In this document: positions 1 to 9,283 of the stretch, piece by piece | Layout: each line of letters opens with the position of its first letter | How positions within the stretch are numbered: position 1 is the first letter of the stretch | DNA from: Labilibacter sediminis | GTDB taxonomy: Bacteria; Bacteroidota; Bacteroidia; Bacteroidales; Marinilabiliaceae | DNA: 64,000 nucleotides | NCBI RefSeq assembly: GCF_005877885.1 | Contig: NZ_VCHY01000003.1 | Coordinates: 62,001 to 126,000, forward strand | Reading direction: 5' to 3' | The notes under the pieces: model-generated | What the model was told of the DNA's origin: nothing | What the model saw: the letters and a program-made list of their open reading frames with translations, nothing else | The model's database searches: none | Made by a program: the position numbers and the translations under genes

Positions 1-1065
1 CTGCTCTTCATCTAACAAAGGATACATAGGAATACTTAATATCTCCAGGTGTATTTTTTCTGTTATTGGCAATTCGTATTTATTATATTCGCAATATGCC
101 TCCTGCTTATGTGGGGGAACCGGATAATGGCACATTGTTCCTATTCCTTTATGATTTAAATATTCTATTAATTGCTCCCTATGCTCACATCTAATCACAA
201 ATAAATGCCATACATTCGCTTGTGTATGTTCATAAGAAGGTAAGATGATATGTTTATTTTTTATTTCACTACAATACCTTTCCGCAATTCTCTGACGACT
301 TAAATTCTCTTCATCGAGCTTTTTAAGCTTAATGCTTAAAAACCCAGCCTGTAGTTCATCTAATCGGGAATTTACACCTTTGTATTTATTGTAATATTTT
401 TGCTCAGAACCATAATTTGCTATTGTTCTTATGACATCTGCAAGTTGCTTATCATTAGTGGTCACTGCTCCGCCATCACCTAATGCTCCTAAATTTTTAC
501 CCGGGTAAAAACTAAATCCGGCAGCATCACCCATCGCTCCGGTCTTAGTACCTTTATGGCTTGCTCCAATCGCCTGTGCATTATCTTCAATAAGCAATAA
601 CTTATGCTTTTTACATGTAGCTTGTAGGTCTTCTATCCGGGAAACCAATCCGTACAAATGAACATTTAATACCGCCTTAGTTTTGGGCGTTATTGATTCT
701 TCTACTGTTTTAGGATTCAGATTATAAGTATTGATATCCGGTTCTACAAACACGGGTACCAAACCATTTTCAGTGATGGACAAAACAGTAGCAATATAAG
801 TATTGGCTGGTACTATTACCTCATCACCTTTATTTAGCCTGCCCATTTCAATATAAGCCCTGAATATTAAGGTTAAGGCATCTAAACCATTTCCTACACC
901 TATGGCATATTTAACTCCAATATAAGCTGCAAGCTCGTTTTCAAAGCTTCTGACTTGCTCTCCTAAAATATACCATCCCGAATCTAAAAAAGATTCAAAC
1001 GACTTCTCAAATTCCTCCTTATACTGAAGATTTTGACTACGTAAATCTAAAAATGGTATATGCAT
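1..1065 (-). CDS. DegT/DnrJ/EryC1/StrS aminotransferase, FdtB/QdtB-like (3' end cut by window)
   Basis: The minus-strand frame is open from an ATG at 1065 ([12 protein letters not shown]...) to position 1, so about 355 residues are visible and the C-terminus lies outside the window. It reads as a PLP-dependent sugar aminotransferase: VGNGLDAL and [10 protein letters not shown] segments, the [10 protein letters not shown] motif, and the lysine motif [14 protein letters not shown], which is typical of the enzymes that aminate dTDP-3-keto-6-deoxyhexoses (FdtB, QdtB, DesV). FdtA-like 3,4-ketoisomerases, which make that substrate, lie divergently 80 bp away, so a role in dTDP-Fuc3N or dTDP-Qui3N synthesis is likely (inference). 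Family call is firm; the exact sugar is not determined. Confidence 0.9.
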   Translation of the reverse strand, partial: MHIPFLDLRSQNLQYKEEFEKSFESFLDSGWYILGEQVRSFENELAAYIGVKYAIGVGNGLDALTLIFRAYIEMGRLNKGDEVIVPANTYIATVLSITENGLVPVFVEPDINTYNLNPKTVEESITPKTKAVLNVHLYGLVSRIEDLQATCKKHKLLLIEDNAQAIGASHKGTKTGAMGDAAGFSFYPGKNLGALGDGGAVTTNDKQLADVIRTIANYGSEQKYYNKYKGVNSRLDELQAGFLSIKLKKLDEENLSRQRIAERYCSEIKNKHIILPSYEHTQANVWHLFVIRCEHREQLIEYLNHKGIGTMCHYPVPPHKQEAYCEYNKYELPITEKIHLEILSIPMYPLLDEEQ

Positions 1066-1086
1066 CGAATCACTCTTTGTTACTAA

Positions 1087-1120
1087 TTGATCTGAGAAAA
1101 TTTAATAATGCCTATATTTG
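1087..1120 (+). promoter_or_regulatory. Candidate promoter for the FdtA-MT-FdtA operon
   Basis: TATATTTG at 1113-1120 matches the Bacteroidota -7 consensus TAnnTTTG. A TTG lies 23 bp upstream (1087-1089), slightly farther than the usual ~19-21 bp. The box is 24 bp before the ATG of the first ketoisomerase and lies in the divergent gap with the aminotransferase. Confidence 0.4.
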
Positions 1121-1144
1121 AGCGTTTGCAAAGATAGAAAATCC

Positions 1145-1558
1145 ATGACTTATAACGAGGTTACACCTATAGAACTTCCTAAAATAAAAGATTTAAGAGG
1201 CAATTTAAGCTTCCTTGAAGAACATAATCATGTTCCTTTTAAAATAAATCGCACCTATTGGATTTATGATGTTCCGGGTGGAGAAGAACGTGGTGGGCAT
1301 GCTTTTAAAAATACCACTGAATTTATTGTTCCTTTATCAGGAGGATTTTCCGTTGAAGTTATAAATGGAGAAGAAAAACAAACCTTTGAGCTCAACAAAA
1401 CCAATTGTGGGATACTGATTCCCAAACTTACCTGGCGCAAAATAACCAATTTCTTATCGAATAGTGTTTGCTTAATTGTTGCCGACACAAAATTTGAAGA
1501 TTGCCAATATATTCGTGATTATAACGATTATATTAAAACATATAATGAATTAAAATAA
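1145..1558 (+). CDS. FdtA/QdtA-family cupin (sugar 3,4-ketoisomerase-like), divergent copy
   Basis: Small single-domain cupin of 137 aa. The ATG at 1145 (MTYNEV) is preferred over a TTG nine codons upstream, because that TTG is part of the -7 box. Fold markers of the family are visible: early DLRGNLSF, then YWIYDVPGGEERGGHAFK and a C-terminal DCQYIRDYNDY. FdtA enzymes convert dTDP-4-keto-6-deoxyglucose to the 3-keto sugar and normally carry HAHK followed by a Gln; this copy has HAF (His52, Phe54) and Glu where the Gln is expected. The second copy at 2311-2712 keeps HAHK and Q. This copy may be inactive or have changed specificity (inference). Family membership is confident. Confidence 0.85.
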   Translation: MTYNEVTPIELPKIKDLRGNLSFLEEHNHVPFKINRTYWIYDVPGGEERGGHAFKNTTEFIVPLSGGFSVEVINGEEKQTFELNKTNCGILIPKLTWRKITNFLSNSVCLIVADTKFEDCQYIRDYNDYIKTYNELK

Positions 1559-1560
1559 GA

Positions 1561-2304
1561 ATGTACGCAAGCTTAAAATCACTTTTACACAAAATATTAC
1601 CTCAAAAATCATTATTCAAACACGAACTATTTTTGAGATCATTTTATGCCATGTTTTTTATTGGTAACAACTACCAGTGCAATATTTGCCTTAAAAAACT
1701 ACGGTCATTCAAAAAAGTTGGAGAGGATAAACTTTGTCCTTCATGTGGCAGCTTACCAAGAAATAGACGACTCTGGGATATTTTAAATAAATCTTATTTA
1801 AAGGATAGTATGACCGTTTTAGATTTTTCTCCTTCCAGAAATCTGTATAGAGTTCTAAAAAAGAAAAACATAATCTACACGGCTTCTGATTTATCTGGTC
1901 ATTTTATTTCTGATGTTAAATACGACATTACCAATATTTCATCTGCTGACAATTGTTACGATTTAATCATTTGCTATCATATACTCGAACATGTTATTAA
2001 CGACATTAAAGCAATGGATGAATTATTGCGGGTGCTTAAACCTAATGGGACATGCATCATACAAACTCCGTTTAAGGATGGAGGTATTTATGAAGATTAT
2101 TCCATTACAAACGATGATCAAAGGAAAATACATTTTGGTCAGGAAGACCATGTTCGATGGTACTCTGTTCAAGGTTTAAAAGACAGGCTTGAGAAAACAG
2201 GATTTGAAGTGAATACTTTAGTTTTTTCTGAGGCACAAACTAACTTTAATGGATTCGATGAAGAAGAAACCATACTAGTATGCAACAAACCTTCTAATGC
2301 ATAG
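1561..2304 (+). CDS. Class I SAM-dependent methyltransferase with N-terminal Cys motifs
   Basis: A 247-residue protein starting 2 bp after the previous stop. Residues ~40-70 carry CNIC and CPSCG pairs, a probable zinc-binding knuckle, followed by LPRNR. The rest resembles a Methyltransf_11 fold: TVLDFSPSRNLYRVL for the SAM-binding strand (a degenerate glycine motif), YDLIICYHILEHV for motif II, then LLRVLKPNGTCIIQTPF. Its place between two ketoisomerase genes suggests sugar or glycan methylation, but the substrate cannot be read from sequence. Domain call is good; target is unknown. Confidence 0.8.
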   Translation: MYASLKSLLHKILPQKSLFKHELFLRSFYAMFFIGNNYQCNICLKKLRSFKKVGEDKLCPSCGSLPRNRRLWDILNKSYLKDSMTVLDFSPSRNLYRVLKKKNIIYTASDLSGHFISDVKYDITNISSADNCYDLIICYHILEHVINDIKAMDELLRVLKPNGTCIIQTPFKDGGIYEDYSITNDDQRKIHFGQEDHVRWYSVQGLKDRLEKTGFEVNTLVFSEAQTNFNGFDEEETILVCNKPSNA

Positions 2305-2310
2305 ATTACA

Positions 2311-2712
2311 ATGGCAAAGATTGAAGATTGCAAGATTATAGATATTCAAAAGGTAAGTTCAGACAGAGGCTCCCTTTCTGTTATAGAATCAGACTTGTCA
2401 GCACCATTTGATATTAAGCGTGTATATTTCACCTATGATATACCATCAGGAGCAGAAAGAGGCGGGCATGCACATAAAAATTTATTTCAACTCATTATCT
2501 CTGTAAGTGGAAGCTTTAACGTCATCATTGATGATGGAAATAATCGAAAATCTGTCTTTCTAAACAATCCTAGTCAAGGACTTTTAATTACTCCTGGCAT
2601 ATGGCGAGAATTAGATAGTTTTAGTTCAGGAAGTGTAGTTTTGGTTGCCGCCTCTGAAACATATGATGAAGATGATTACATCAGAGATTATAATGAATTT
2701 AAGAATAGCTGA
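2311..2712 (+). CDS. fdtA: dTDP-4-keto-6-deoxyglucose 3,4-ketoisomerase (FdtA-like)
   Basis: A 133-residue cupin starting 6 bp after the methyltransferase. It has YFTYDIPSGAERGGHAHKNLFQ, with the HxH pair at residues 53 and 55 and the Gln that family enzymes carry, and ends with the conserved DDYIRDYNEF. FdtA/QdtA enzymes isomerise the 4-keto to the 3-keto sugar before amination by FdtB/QdtB; a matching aminotransferase sits at the left edge. Its TGA overlaps the next ATG (TGATG at 2710-2714), so translation is probably coupled. FdtA versus QdtA (Fuc3N versus Qui3N) cannot be told apart by eye. Confidence 0.85.
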   Translation: MAKIEDCKIIDIQKVSSDRGSLSVIESDLSAPFDIKRVYFTYDIPSGAERGGHAHKNLFQLIISVSGSFNVIIDDGNNRKSVFLNNPSQGLLITPGIWRELDSFSSGSVVLVAASETYDEDDYIRDYNEFKNS

Positions 2713-3656
2713 TGATTGAGGTAATACGATATACATCTGATAAAAAAGCAGAGTGGGATGAGTTTGTGGGGAAAGCCAAAAATGGAACTTTCTTGTTCTA
2801 TCGGATTTATATGGAATATCATGCAGACAGATTTGAAGATTATTCATTGCTGCTATATGACAAGGGAAAGTTAAAATCCATTTTTCCTGCTAACAGAGTT
2901 GATTCCACCATTCATAGTCATCAAGGCCTTACCTTTGGGGGTATATTAACCTTATACGAAACAGACAGCTTAAAATACATTGATTATTTTAATCACTATA
3001 ACAAATTCTTACACGATTCTGGCATTCACAATGTAATATATAAAACAGTACCTCAAATATACAAAGGACATTTTGGAGATGAAGAGCTGTATGCGATGTA
3101 TAGAATTCAGGCAATAAACATTGCAACAAACCTGTCATCCTGTATTGATTTACATAAAGATATGCCCATATCGCGCCTCAGAAAAAGAAGCTATAAAAAA
3201 TCAATAAACGCAGGTATTACAACCCAAAGCTCAGATAACTTGGAAAAATTCTGGGGTATCATGGTTAAGAATATGCATTTAAAACACAACACTAAACCAG
3301 TTCATTCCTGCGAAGAAATGCGTTTATTAAAAAGCCGTTTCCCAAAAAACATTAAACTTCTCGAAGCATCTTATAATAACAAAATGGTGGCTGGGGCTAT
3401 ACTTTATCATTTTAATGATGTATTAAAAATTCAATATGCCCATGCCTCCCCTGAAGGTAAAAAGAATGGTGCTATTGATAATATCTACAACTTTATTATC
3501 AACAACTACACTGGCAGGTTTATTGACTTTGGAACTTCAAATCTTGATGATGGTAACTATATAAATGAAGGTCTATTAAGACAAAAAGAAGGATTTGGAG
3601 CAAGGGCTGTAGTTTTTAAGACATACCAGTACAAAACAGAGAAATCTATCAAGTAG
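2712..3656 (+). CDS. FemAB/GNAT-like acyltransferase of the polysaccharide locus
   Basis: A 314-residue soluble protein translationally coupled to the upstream ketoisomerase. It resembles the BioF2-like/FemAB-type GNAT families: an N-terminal half with WDEFVGKAKNGTFLF, and a C-terminal half with LLEASYNNKMVAGAILYHF and FIDFGTSN...INEGLLRQKEGFGAR. In dTDP-3-aminosugar clusters the last step is N-acylation of the 3-amino group; no hexapeptide FdtC-type acetyltransferase is visible here, so this gene is a candidate for that job (inference). Substrate assignment is tentative. Confidence 0.7.
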   Translation: MIEVIRYTSDKKAEWDEFVGKAKNGTFLFYRIYMEYHADRFEDYSLLLYDKGKLKSIFPANRVDSTIHSHQGLTFGGILTLYETDSLKYIDYFNHYNKFLHDSGIHNVIYKTVPQIYKGHFGDEELYAMYRIQAINIATNLSSCIDLHKDMPISRLRKRSYKKSINAGITTQSSDNLEKFWGIMVKNMHLKHNTKPVHSCEEMRLLKSRFPKNIKLLEASYNNKMVAGAILYHFNDVLKIQYAHASPEGKKNGAIDNIYNFIINNYTGRFIDFGTSNLDDGNYINEGLLRQKEGFGARAVVFKTYQYKTEKSIK

Positions 3657-3681
3657 AAATAAACTTTAATCTAACTGAAAA

Positions 3682-5421
3682 TTGAAAAGCGAAAATAAAT
3701 TAACCATCCTCACCTTTACAGGTATTGTCATATATTATCTGGCTATTATGTTTCAAGGGTTTGATGTTTGCGACGAAGGTTTTGCTCTATCATCATACCA
3801 ACAAATTTTTAATGCCCCTGAATCAATTGAATACAATATGCTGTTCTGGCTGACCACAACCATTGGTGGCATCTGGTATAACATATTTCCTAACGGAGGA
3901 ATTATTAGCTTTCGGATATTAGGTGCGATAACCGTGATTTTAACCATGCTGCTAACGCAAAATATCCTAAAAGACTATCTATCTAAGAAATATATTCTTA
4001 TAGGGATTTTAATGATAATGGTAAGCAAAGGGTTTGGAGTAGTAAATTTCAGTTACAATACACTATCAGGCTTTATGTCTGTATTAATCATGTTTTTTCT
4101 CTTTAAGGGATTAATCAATGAAAAATTACTTTTGATTCTTTTTGCCGGAGTATTTACAGCTATGATCACTTTTGCCAGCCTGCCCGCATTTTCTATATCT
4201 GCCTTAATACTTGTCATTCCATTTTATGAATTTATAAATAACACGAAAGAATGGAGGCCTACACTCTGGAGAGTATTTACTTACATTCTTGGTATCATAT
4301 TAGGAATTGCTATAATATTCTTTTTAATGAAATTTTTAGGCCATCTAAAAATTTATAAGGATGCCATTTCAATGATAACAAAACATTCTATTGCATCAGA
4401 TAGCAATCATAATTTATTTGTATTACTAAAAAAGTACATAATTGATTATATAGGTGTAATTAAAATCGGAGCAATACTATTATTAGGTTCCTTACTTCTA
4501 ATTTTTATACAACAAAAAATTAAAAGAAAAGGTTTGATGGTTATATGGTTTGTTATTTCACTGTTTTTTTATGCCGCCATCAATAGCCAAAGTCATATTT
4601 TCCCTGTTTACTTTATATCAATCTCTAGTTGTTTGTTTTATATATTTGACAAAAATCAAAACCCGCAAATTAGGCTTATTGCATTTGGAGCACTAGTAAC
4701 TGCTATTTTCCTACCGCTTGGAACCGATCCGGGAATCCACAGTATTGGTCATGCTTCGTTATGGATTAGCCTACCTTTCTTTTTTAGCATTTTATCCAAC
4801 ATTAAAACTATAGGTTTTCAAGTCAACATTACGCAAAGGGAGTATAAATATACTGCAACACAAAAAACTCTTAAAACCCTTCTAACACTCTATATATCTG
4901 CTTTCTTTTTTGTTAAGCTTTTTTCAATTATCAATGGTGCATATTTCGATCCAGGAAGCAGATTACACAAAACTGCATCTATAAATTGCCGACTAGCAAA
5001 AGGCATACATACAACCCCTAAAAGAGCAGAAATTATTAATGAAGCCATTAACAAACTGACAGAACTAACAGTACCCAACGACTACCTACTAGTTTATGAT
5101 AAAATGCCGATGCTACATTACTTTACTCACACTAAACCCTATACATATAACCCTTGGACATGGGCTTATGACAGTTACAATTTTGACCAACAATTAAGGC
5201 GTGCTGAAAAAGAAATTGAAGTGCTTCCAATAATATTTGTACAAAAATTTGAAACCATTTTTGAATTCTCTGAACCTATTGAAAACTATTTAGATGAATC
5301 CGCAGAAGACACATATTTAAATAGGGTTCATAGTCATAAGTCTCTAAAATCCTTTTTGTCCAGAAATCAATATGAAGTTTATTGGGAAAATGAGTATTAC
5401 TGTATATATAAAACGAGATAA
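3682..5421 (+). CDS. Polytopic membrane protein, possibly GT-C-type glycosyltransferase
   Basis: 579 residues, with a TTG start at 3682 because no ATG lies before the first membrane helix. About ten hydrophobic segments fill residues ~8-420, followed by a soluble C-terminal part of ~160 residues. The first loop has FDVCDEGFALSSYQ; an acidic D/E pair just after the first helix is typical of GT-C enzymes, which use lipid-phosphate-linked sugars. No O-antigen ligase or Wzy signature could be confirmed by eye. It could be a GT-C transferase or a polymerase; its role in surface-glycan assembly is inferred from the neighbours. Confidence 0.6.
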   Translation: MKSENKLTILTFTGIVIYYLAIMFQGFDVCDEGFALSSYQQIFNAPESIEYNMLFWLTTTIGGIWYNIFPNGGIISFRILGAITVILTMLLTQNILKDYLSKKYILIGILMIMVSKGFGVVNFSYNTLSGFMSVLIMFFLFKGLINEKLLLILFAGVFTAMITFASLPAFSISALILVIPFYEFINNTKEWRPTLWRVFTYILGIILGIAIIFFLMKFLGHLKIYKDAISMITKHSIASDSNHNLFVLLKKYIIDYIGVIKIGAILLLGSLLLIFIQQKIKRKGLMVIWFVISLFFYAAINSQSHIFPVYFISISSCLFYIFDKNQNPQIRLIAFGALVTAIFLPLGTDPGIHSIGHASLWISLPFFFSILSNIKTIGFQVNITQREYKYTATQKTLKTLLTLYISAFFFVKLFSIINGAYFDPGSRLHKTASINCRLAKGIHTTPKRAEIINEAINKLTELTVPNDYLLVYDKMPMLHYFTHTKPYTYNPWTWAYDSYNFDQQLRRAEKEIEVLPIIFVQKFETIFEFSEPIENYLDESAEDTYLNRVHSHKSLKSFLSRNQYEVYWENEYYCIYKTR

Positions 5422-5543
5422 CCTATGACTGATTAAGACAAAATAGAAATAAAACGGTGTCATCTTCACTGCTCGTTCTCTTCTCAATTAAAGAATACAC
5501 TATAAAATGCCAATATAGATGATACTTATTTCTTATATATCTT

Positions 5544-6740
5544 CTATTCGATTTCTACGTTAAAATAATTAAATGGGTTCTCAATTATATCCTTCACAAC
5601 TTCATTATTAATTGCCTGAATTATATATACTGAAATAATATTACTTGGGCCATTATCTAAGGTTATCTGTTCTCCAGATTTCTTAACAGGGAAGCTTTTT
5701 AATATTTTAAACCTATCTTTTCTTAAAATATGGACTTGATCAAAAACACCTTCTACATCTGATCTTAAAGAAAATTGGAAAATATGTTTCATATTTATTA
5801 ATGGTGGTAGGTCAACTTTTTTTCCAACTGCAATATCAAAAGCACACTTTACAATATCGATTCCACGTGCAATTCCTATAGTTGTTGGAATAAAATTGCC
5901 CCCAAATCTAGGAGCCACCTCTACAAAAAATGGTTTCCCTTGTTTATCAACCCTTACCTCAATATTTAATCCTCCGTTGAAATATCCAATTTCTGTAATA
6001 ATTCTTTTCAAATTATTCTCTATATCAACGAGGAACTCTTGAGGTGCATTTGACGGAATGACTGTAGCTACAGGAGAGAATCTGGAAACTCCTCTCCCAA
6101 AGTATTGGTCTCCCAGGCAACAAAATATCAACTCTCCATTTTGAACAATCGCATCTCCATGTATATGCTGAATATCCGTCTCAATATAATCCTCAATAAT
6201 TACCCTTTTCTCAAAAGAATAGCTCAATGACTTTTCAATCTTATGTTTTAATTCATCGATGTTATTAACCTTGTAAACACCTTTACTTCCAGCTCTATCT
6301 ACGGGCTTAATTATTGATGGGTAATTTATCTTTGATTGTGAGATTTCTTCAAAAGAAGCAGCTATTTGAAATGTTGGACAGTTAAAACCCTTCTGTTTTA
6401 AAAAACACCTAAATCGGTACTTATTCACCAATATACTAACCGTTTCTAAAGAATTACCAGGAAGATTTAATTGATCTGTAATATAAGCTGCTGCTAAAGA
6501 ACCTATATCTGTACTAAATGCTGATACTGCATCAATATCATTCTTTCGAGCAAATTGCACCAGTTTATCTATATCCAACAAGCTAATATCCGCACTCTCG
6601 TCAGCATATTTATGCCCCGGATTTTCAGGAACATTATCGCAAGTAATAACCTTGTAATTCTGCTTCTTCGCCTCGTTAATTATATCGATATGATCGAACA
6701 ACGCAGGAAGAATTAGAATTTTTTTATCCTTATTATTCAC
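5544..6740 (-). CDS. ATP-grasp ligase in polysaccharide locus
   Basis: 398 residues, GTG start at 6740. N-terminal Rossmann-like part (KILILPALFDHIDIINEAKKQNYKVI), then an ATP-grasp domain: YPSIIKPVDRAGSKGVYKV for the ATP-binding lysine and glycine-rich loop, VIIEDYIE, and the metal-binding FFVEVAPRFGGNF. This resembles carbamoyl-phosphate-synthase-like and amino-acid ligase ATP-grasp proteins. Such enzymes join a carboxylate to an amine, so decorating an amino sugar or its precursor is possible, but no substrate can be named. It is antisense to its neighbours and separately transcribed. Confidence 0.75.
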   Translation of the reverse strand: MNNKDKKILILPALFDHIDIINEAKKQNYKVITCDNVPENPGHKYADESADISLLDIDKLVQFARKNDIDAVSAFSTDIGSLAAAYITDQLNLPGNSLETVSILVNKYRFRCFLKQKGFNCPTFQIAASFEEISQSKINYPSIIKPVDRAGSKGVYKVNNIDELKHKIEKSLSYSFEKRVIIEDYIETDIQHIHGDAIVQNGELIFCCLGDQYFGRGVSRFSPVATVIPSNAPQEFLVDIENNLKRIITEIGYFNGGLNIEVRVDKQGKPFFVEVAPRFGGNFIPTTIGIARGIDIVKCAFDIAVGKKVDLPPLINMKHIFQFSLRSDVEGVFDQVHILRKDRFKILKSFPVKKSGEQITLDNGPSNIISVYIIQAINNEVVKDIIENPFNYFNVEIE

Positions 6741-6897
6741 TTTATATTAATTTATAAATCAAAATTAGCTTATACAAATTACTTTACTTGATTAGTTTTC
6801 TAAAAAAACAAATATAACATCATAATTATATATTTTAGGGGCTTAATTAGGCAATATAAATTGCACATTAACTAATGCCTAAATTAATATCAAATGT

Positions 6898-7986
6898 ATG
6901 AAAGTACTATTATTAGGTGAATACAGTAGCCTTCATTACAATTTAGCTCACGGCTTAAAAAAGTTAGGCGTAAATGTTACCGTAGCGTCCAATGGTGATT
7001 TTTGGAAAAATATCCCGCGCGATATTGATTTAAAGCAACCAAAAAAACTAAAAAAAATAAGGTTTATTCATAAGCTAATAAAAAATTATCCAAATTTAAT
7101 AGGTTACGATGTTGTTCAATTAATTGCGCCTAATTTCTTAATGTCATCTCCTATACTTTCTAATCTTTATTTTGAATTTTTAAAAAAAGGGAACAGCAAA
7201 TTCTTTATGGGTGCATGTGGTATGGAATATATTTACATTAAATATGCTCTTACCGGCAAACTTAAACATTCTGTTTTTTATATCCCCGAAATACAAAACG
7301 AACCATTTATTAAATACTTAAAAGGGTTAGTAAACAATAAAAGTTTAAAGAATCTAGAATTAAACATTAGTAAATATTGCGATGGTATTATTGCAACTTC
7401 TAACGGTTATTATGATGCTTATAGAGATACTTACCCTGAAAAAACATGTTTTATTCCATTACCTATTGATACAAATAAGTATATATATAAGAATACCATA
7501 AGCTCAAACCCAGAAAAGGTAAGATTTTTTTTAGGTTTAATGAATAAACGCATCGCTCTTAAGGGAACAGATAAAATTCATAATGCATTAAAAGAAATAA
7601 AAAACAAATACCCTAACGATATTGACCTAACTATAGTTAATTCGATCCCTTTTAATGAATATACAAGACTTGTTGATAATTCTCATGTACTATGCGACCA
7701 GCTTTATGCAAGTGGAATTGGCATGAATGGATTAATTGCCCTATCAAAAGGATTAATTGTTGGTGGGTGTGGCGATGATGATCTATACAGTTCATTAGGC
7801 GAAAAAATTAATAAACCCATACTTAATCTGACGCCTTCACATAATGACATGGTTAAAAGCTTTGAGCGACTGCTAGAAGAGAAACATAAACTTAAAGAAC
7901 GCTCATTAAAAAGTAGGGAATTTGTAGTAAAACATCATGATTCTGTAAAAATTGCGCAACAGTATCTTGATTTCTGGAAAATGTAA
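6898..7986 (+). CDS. Glycosyltransferase, GT4-like (GT-B fold)
   Basis: 362 residues. The N-terminus MKVLLLGEYSSLHYNLAHGLKKLGVNVTVAS is the nucleotide-fold start of a GT-B enzyme; ADP/UDP-sugar donor features lie in the C-terminal half (IALKGTDKIHNALKEI, then a DQLYASGIGMNGLIALSKG segment matching the E-x7-E region of GT4 with the first Glu replaced). It ends 6 bp before the flippase gene, so the two are probably co-transcribed. Transfer of one sugar of the repeat unit is likely; donor and acceptor are unknown. Confidence 0.75.
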   Translation: MKVLLLGEYSSLHYNLAHGLKKLGVNVTVASNGDFWKNIPRDIDLKQPKKLKKIRFIHKLIKNYPNLIGYDVVQLIAPNFLMSSPILSNLYFEFLKKGNSKFFMGACGMEYIYIKYALTGKLKHSVFYIPEIQNEPFIKYLKGLVNNKSLKNLELNISKYCDGIIATSNGYYDAYRDTYPEKTCFIPLPIDTNKYIYKNTISSNPEKVRFFLGLMNKRIALKGTDKIHNALKEIKNKYPNDIDLTIVNSIPFNEYTRLVDNSHVLCDQLYASGIGMNGLIALSKGLIVGGCGDDDLYSSLGEKINKPILNLTPSHNDMVKSFERLLEEKHKLKERSLKSREFVVKHHDSVKIAQQYLDFWKM

Positions 7987-7992
7987 TTTATC

Positions 7993-9273
7993 TTGAAAAA
8001 AAATATCTCAAAAACATATAATGTTATAAAGAACAGTGAGTTCTTAATTCTATCGCTCAAGAATTCTGGTCAAGTAGCACTCCGTTTCATCATTGGTATA
8101 ATTAACATTAAGGTAATTTCTATTTGGATAGGAGCAAGCGGACTGGCACTAACAGGTCAGTTTACAAATTTCCTGCAAATTGCAGGAACTTTCTCTGGAA
8201 TAGGTTTCAATCATGGAATTACCAAACTGATTTCTCAGTATAGCAATTCTACAATTCGCAAAAAACTGATTATTAGTAATGGTTTAGCTTTATCTTTGGG
8301 TTTAAGCATAGTTACATCTATACTATTATATTTATTCTCGGACATATTATCCATAAGCATCCTAAAAGATATCAGATTTAAATTGTTCTTTAAACTAGCT
8401 GGCATCGTTGTTTTCTCACTATCATTTAGCAATTTAATTCTAAGCATACTTAATGGAGCAAAAAAATATAAAAGTTTTATTCAACTAAATATTGGAATGA
8501 TCATTAGTTCTTTTATATTTCTAGTTCCTATGACATACCTATACGGTTTGAATGGAGCTATATTATCCCAATATTTCTCAGGCATTATACACATAATACT
8601 AGCTTTATATTTTGCCAAGGATATTAATTACAAATCACTAAATCATTTTAGAATATCATTTTACATTAGTAAACGTTTAATACACTTTGGATTAATGCTA
8701 GTCTTAGCTTCCTCAATCCCCCCTTTAGTCTCGATAGTAATCCGTAATTTAATTATCTCAGAATATGGATTAGAGGTTGCCGGATGGTGGGAAGGAGTTT
8801 CCCGAATTTCCAAAACGTATCTTGGACTATGCATATCCACAATAAGTCTTTACTACCTCCCTCAAATCTCAAAACATCAATCTAGCTCTCAATTGAATAA
8901 ATTGATTCACAGCACTATCAAACAGGCAATGCCAATTGTTACATTTGGTCTCATTCTAATTTTTATTTCGAAAGATATCATTGTCAAAGTACTTTTTACA
9001 AAAGATTTTTATGAAATGAAAAAACTATTTCTTTTCCAAAATATAGGTGATACTTGCAGAATGTTTAATTGGTTTTTTGCCATCACAATTATTATAAAGG
9101 AAAAAATTACAATCTACATTTATTCAGAAATAATAATGGCAGTTACTTATCTTACATTAGTATATCTAATTATACCTTATTTGGGAATTAATTATTCAAC
9201 TTTACCGTATATGATTAATACATTTATATATCTTGGGGTAAGTCAATATATATATCGCAAACATATATTATGA
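7993..9273 (+). CDS. Wzx/O-antigen flippase (MATE/PST superfamily)
   Basis: 426 residues with about 12 hydrophobic segments and a TTG start at 7993, 6 bp after the glycosyltransferase stop. The first third, ISIWIGASGLALTGQFTNFLQI followed by GIGFNHGITKLISQY, is characteristic of O-antigen translocases related to WzxE. These flip undecaprenyl-diphosphate-linked repeat units across the inner membrane. Its presence implies a Wzx/Wzy-type surface polysaccharide made by the neighbouring enzymes. Confident as a polysaccharide flippase; the exact glycan is unknown. Confidence 0.85.
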   Translation: MKKNISKTYNVIKNSEFLILSLKNSGQVALRFIIGIINIKVISIWIGASGLALTGQFTNFLQIAGTFSGIGFNHGITKLISQYSNSTIRKKLIISNGLALSLGLSIVTSILLYLFSDILSISILKDIRFKLFFKLAGIVVFSLSFSNLILSILNGAKKYKSFIQLNIGMIISSFIFLVPMTYLYGLNGAILSQYFSGIIHIILALYFAKDINYKSLNHFRISFYISKRLIHFGLMLVLASSIPPLVSIVIRNLIISEYGLEVAGWWEGVSRISKTYLGLCISTISLYYLPQISKHQSSSQLNKLIHSTIKQAMPIVTFGLILIFISKDIIVKVLFTKDFYEMKKLFLFQNIGDTCRMFNWFFAITIIIKEKITIYIYSEIIMAVTYLTLVYLIIPYLGINYSTLPYMINTFIYLGVSQYIYRKHIL

Positions 9274-9283
9274 TTAATCTAAA

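Noticed and set aside
1118-1144. TTG start for the first FdtA-like gene
   Set aside because: The TTG lies in the TATATTTG -7 box; the ATG at 1145 gives the normal family length.
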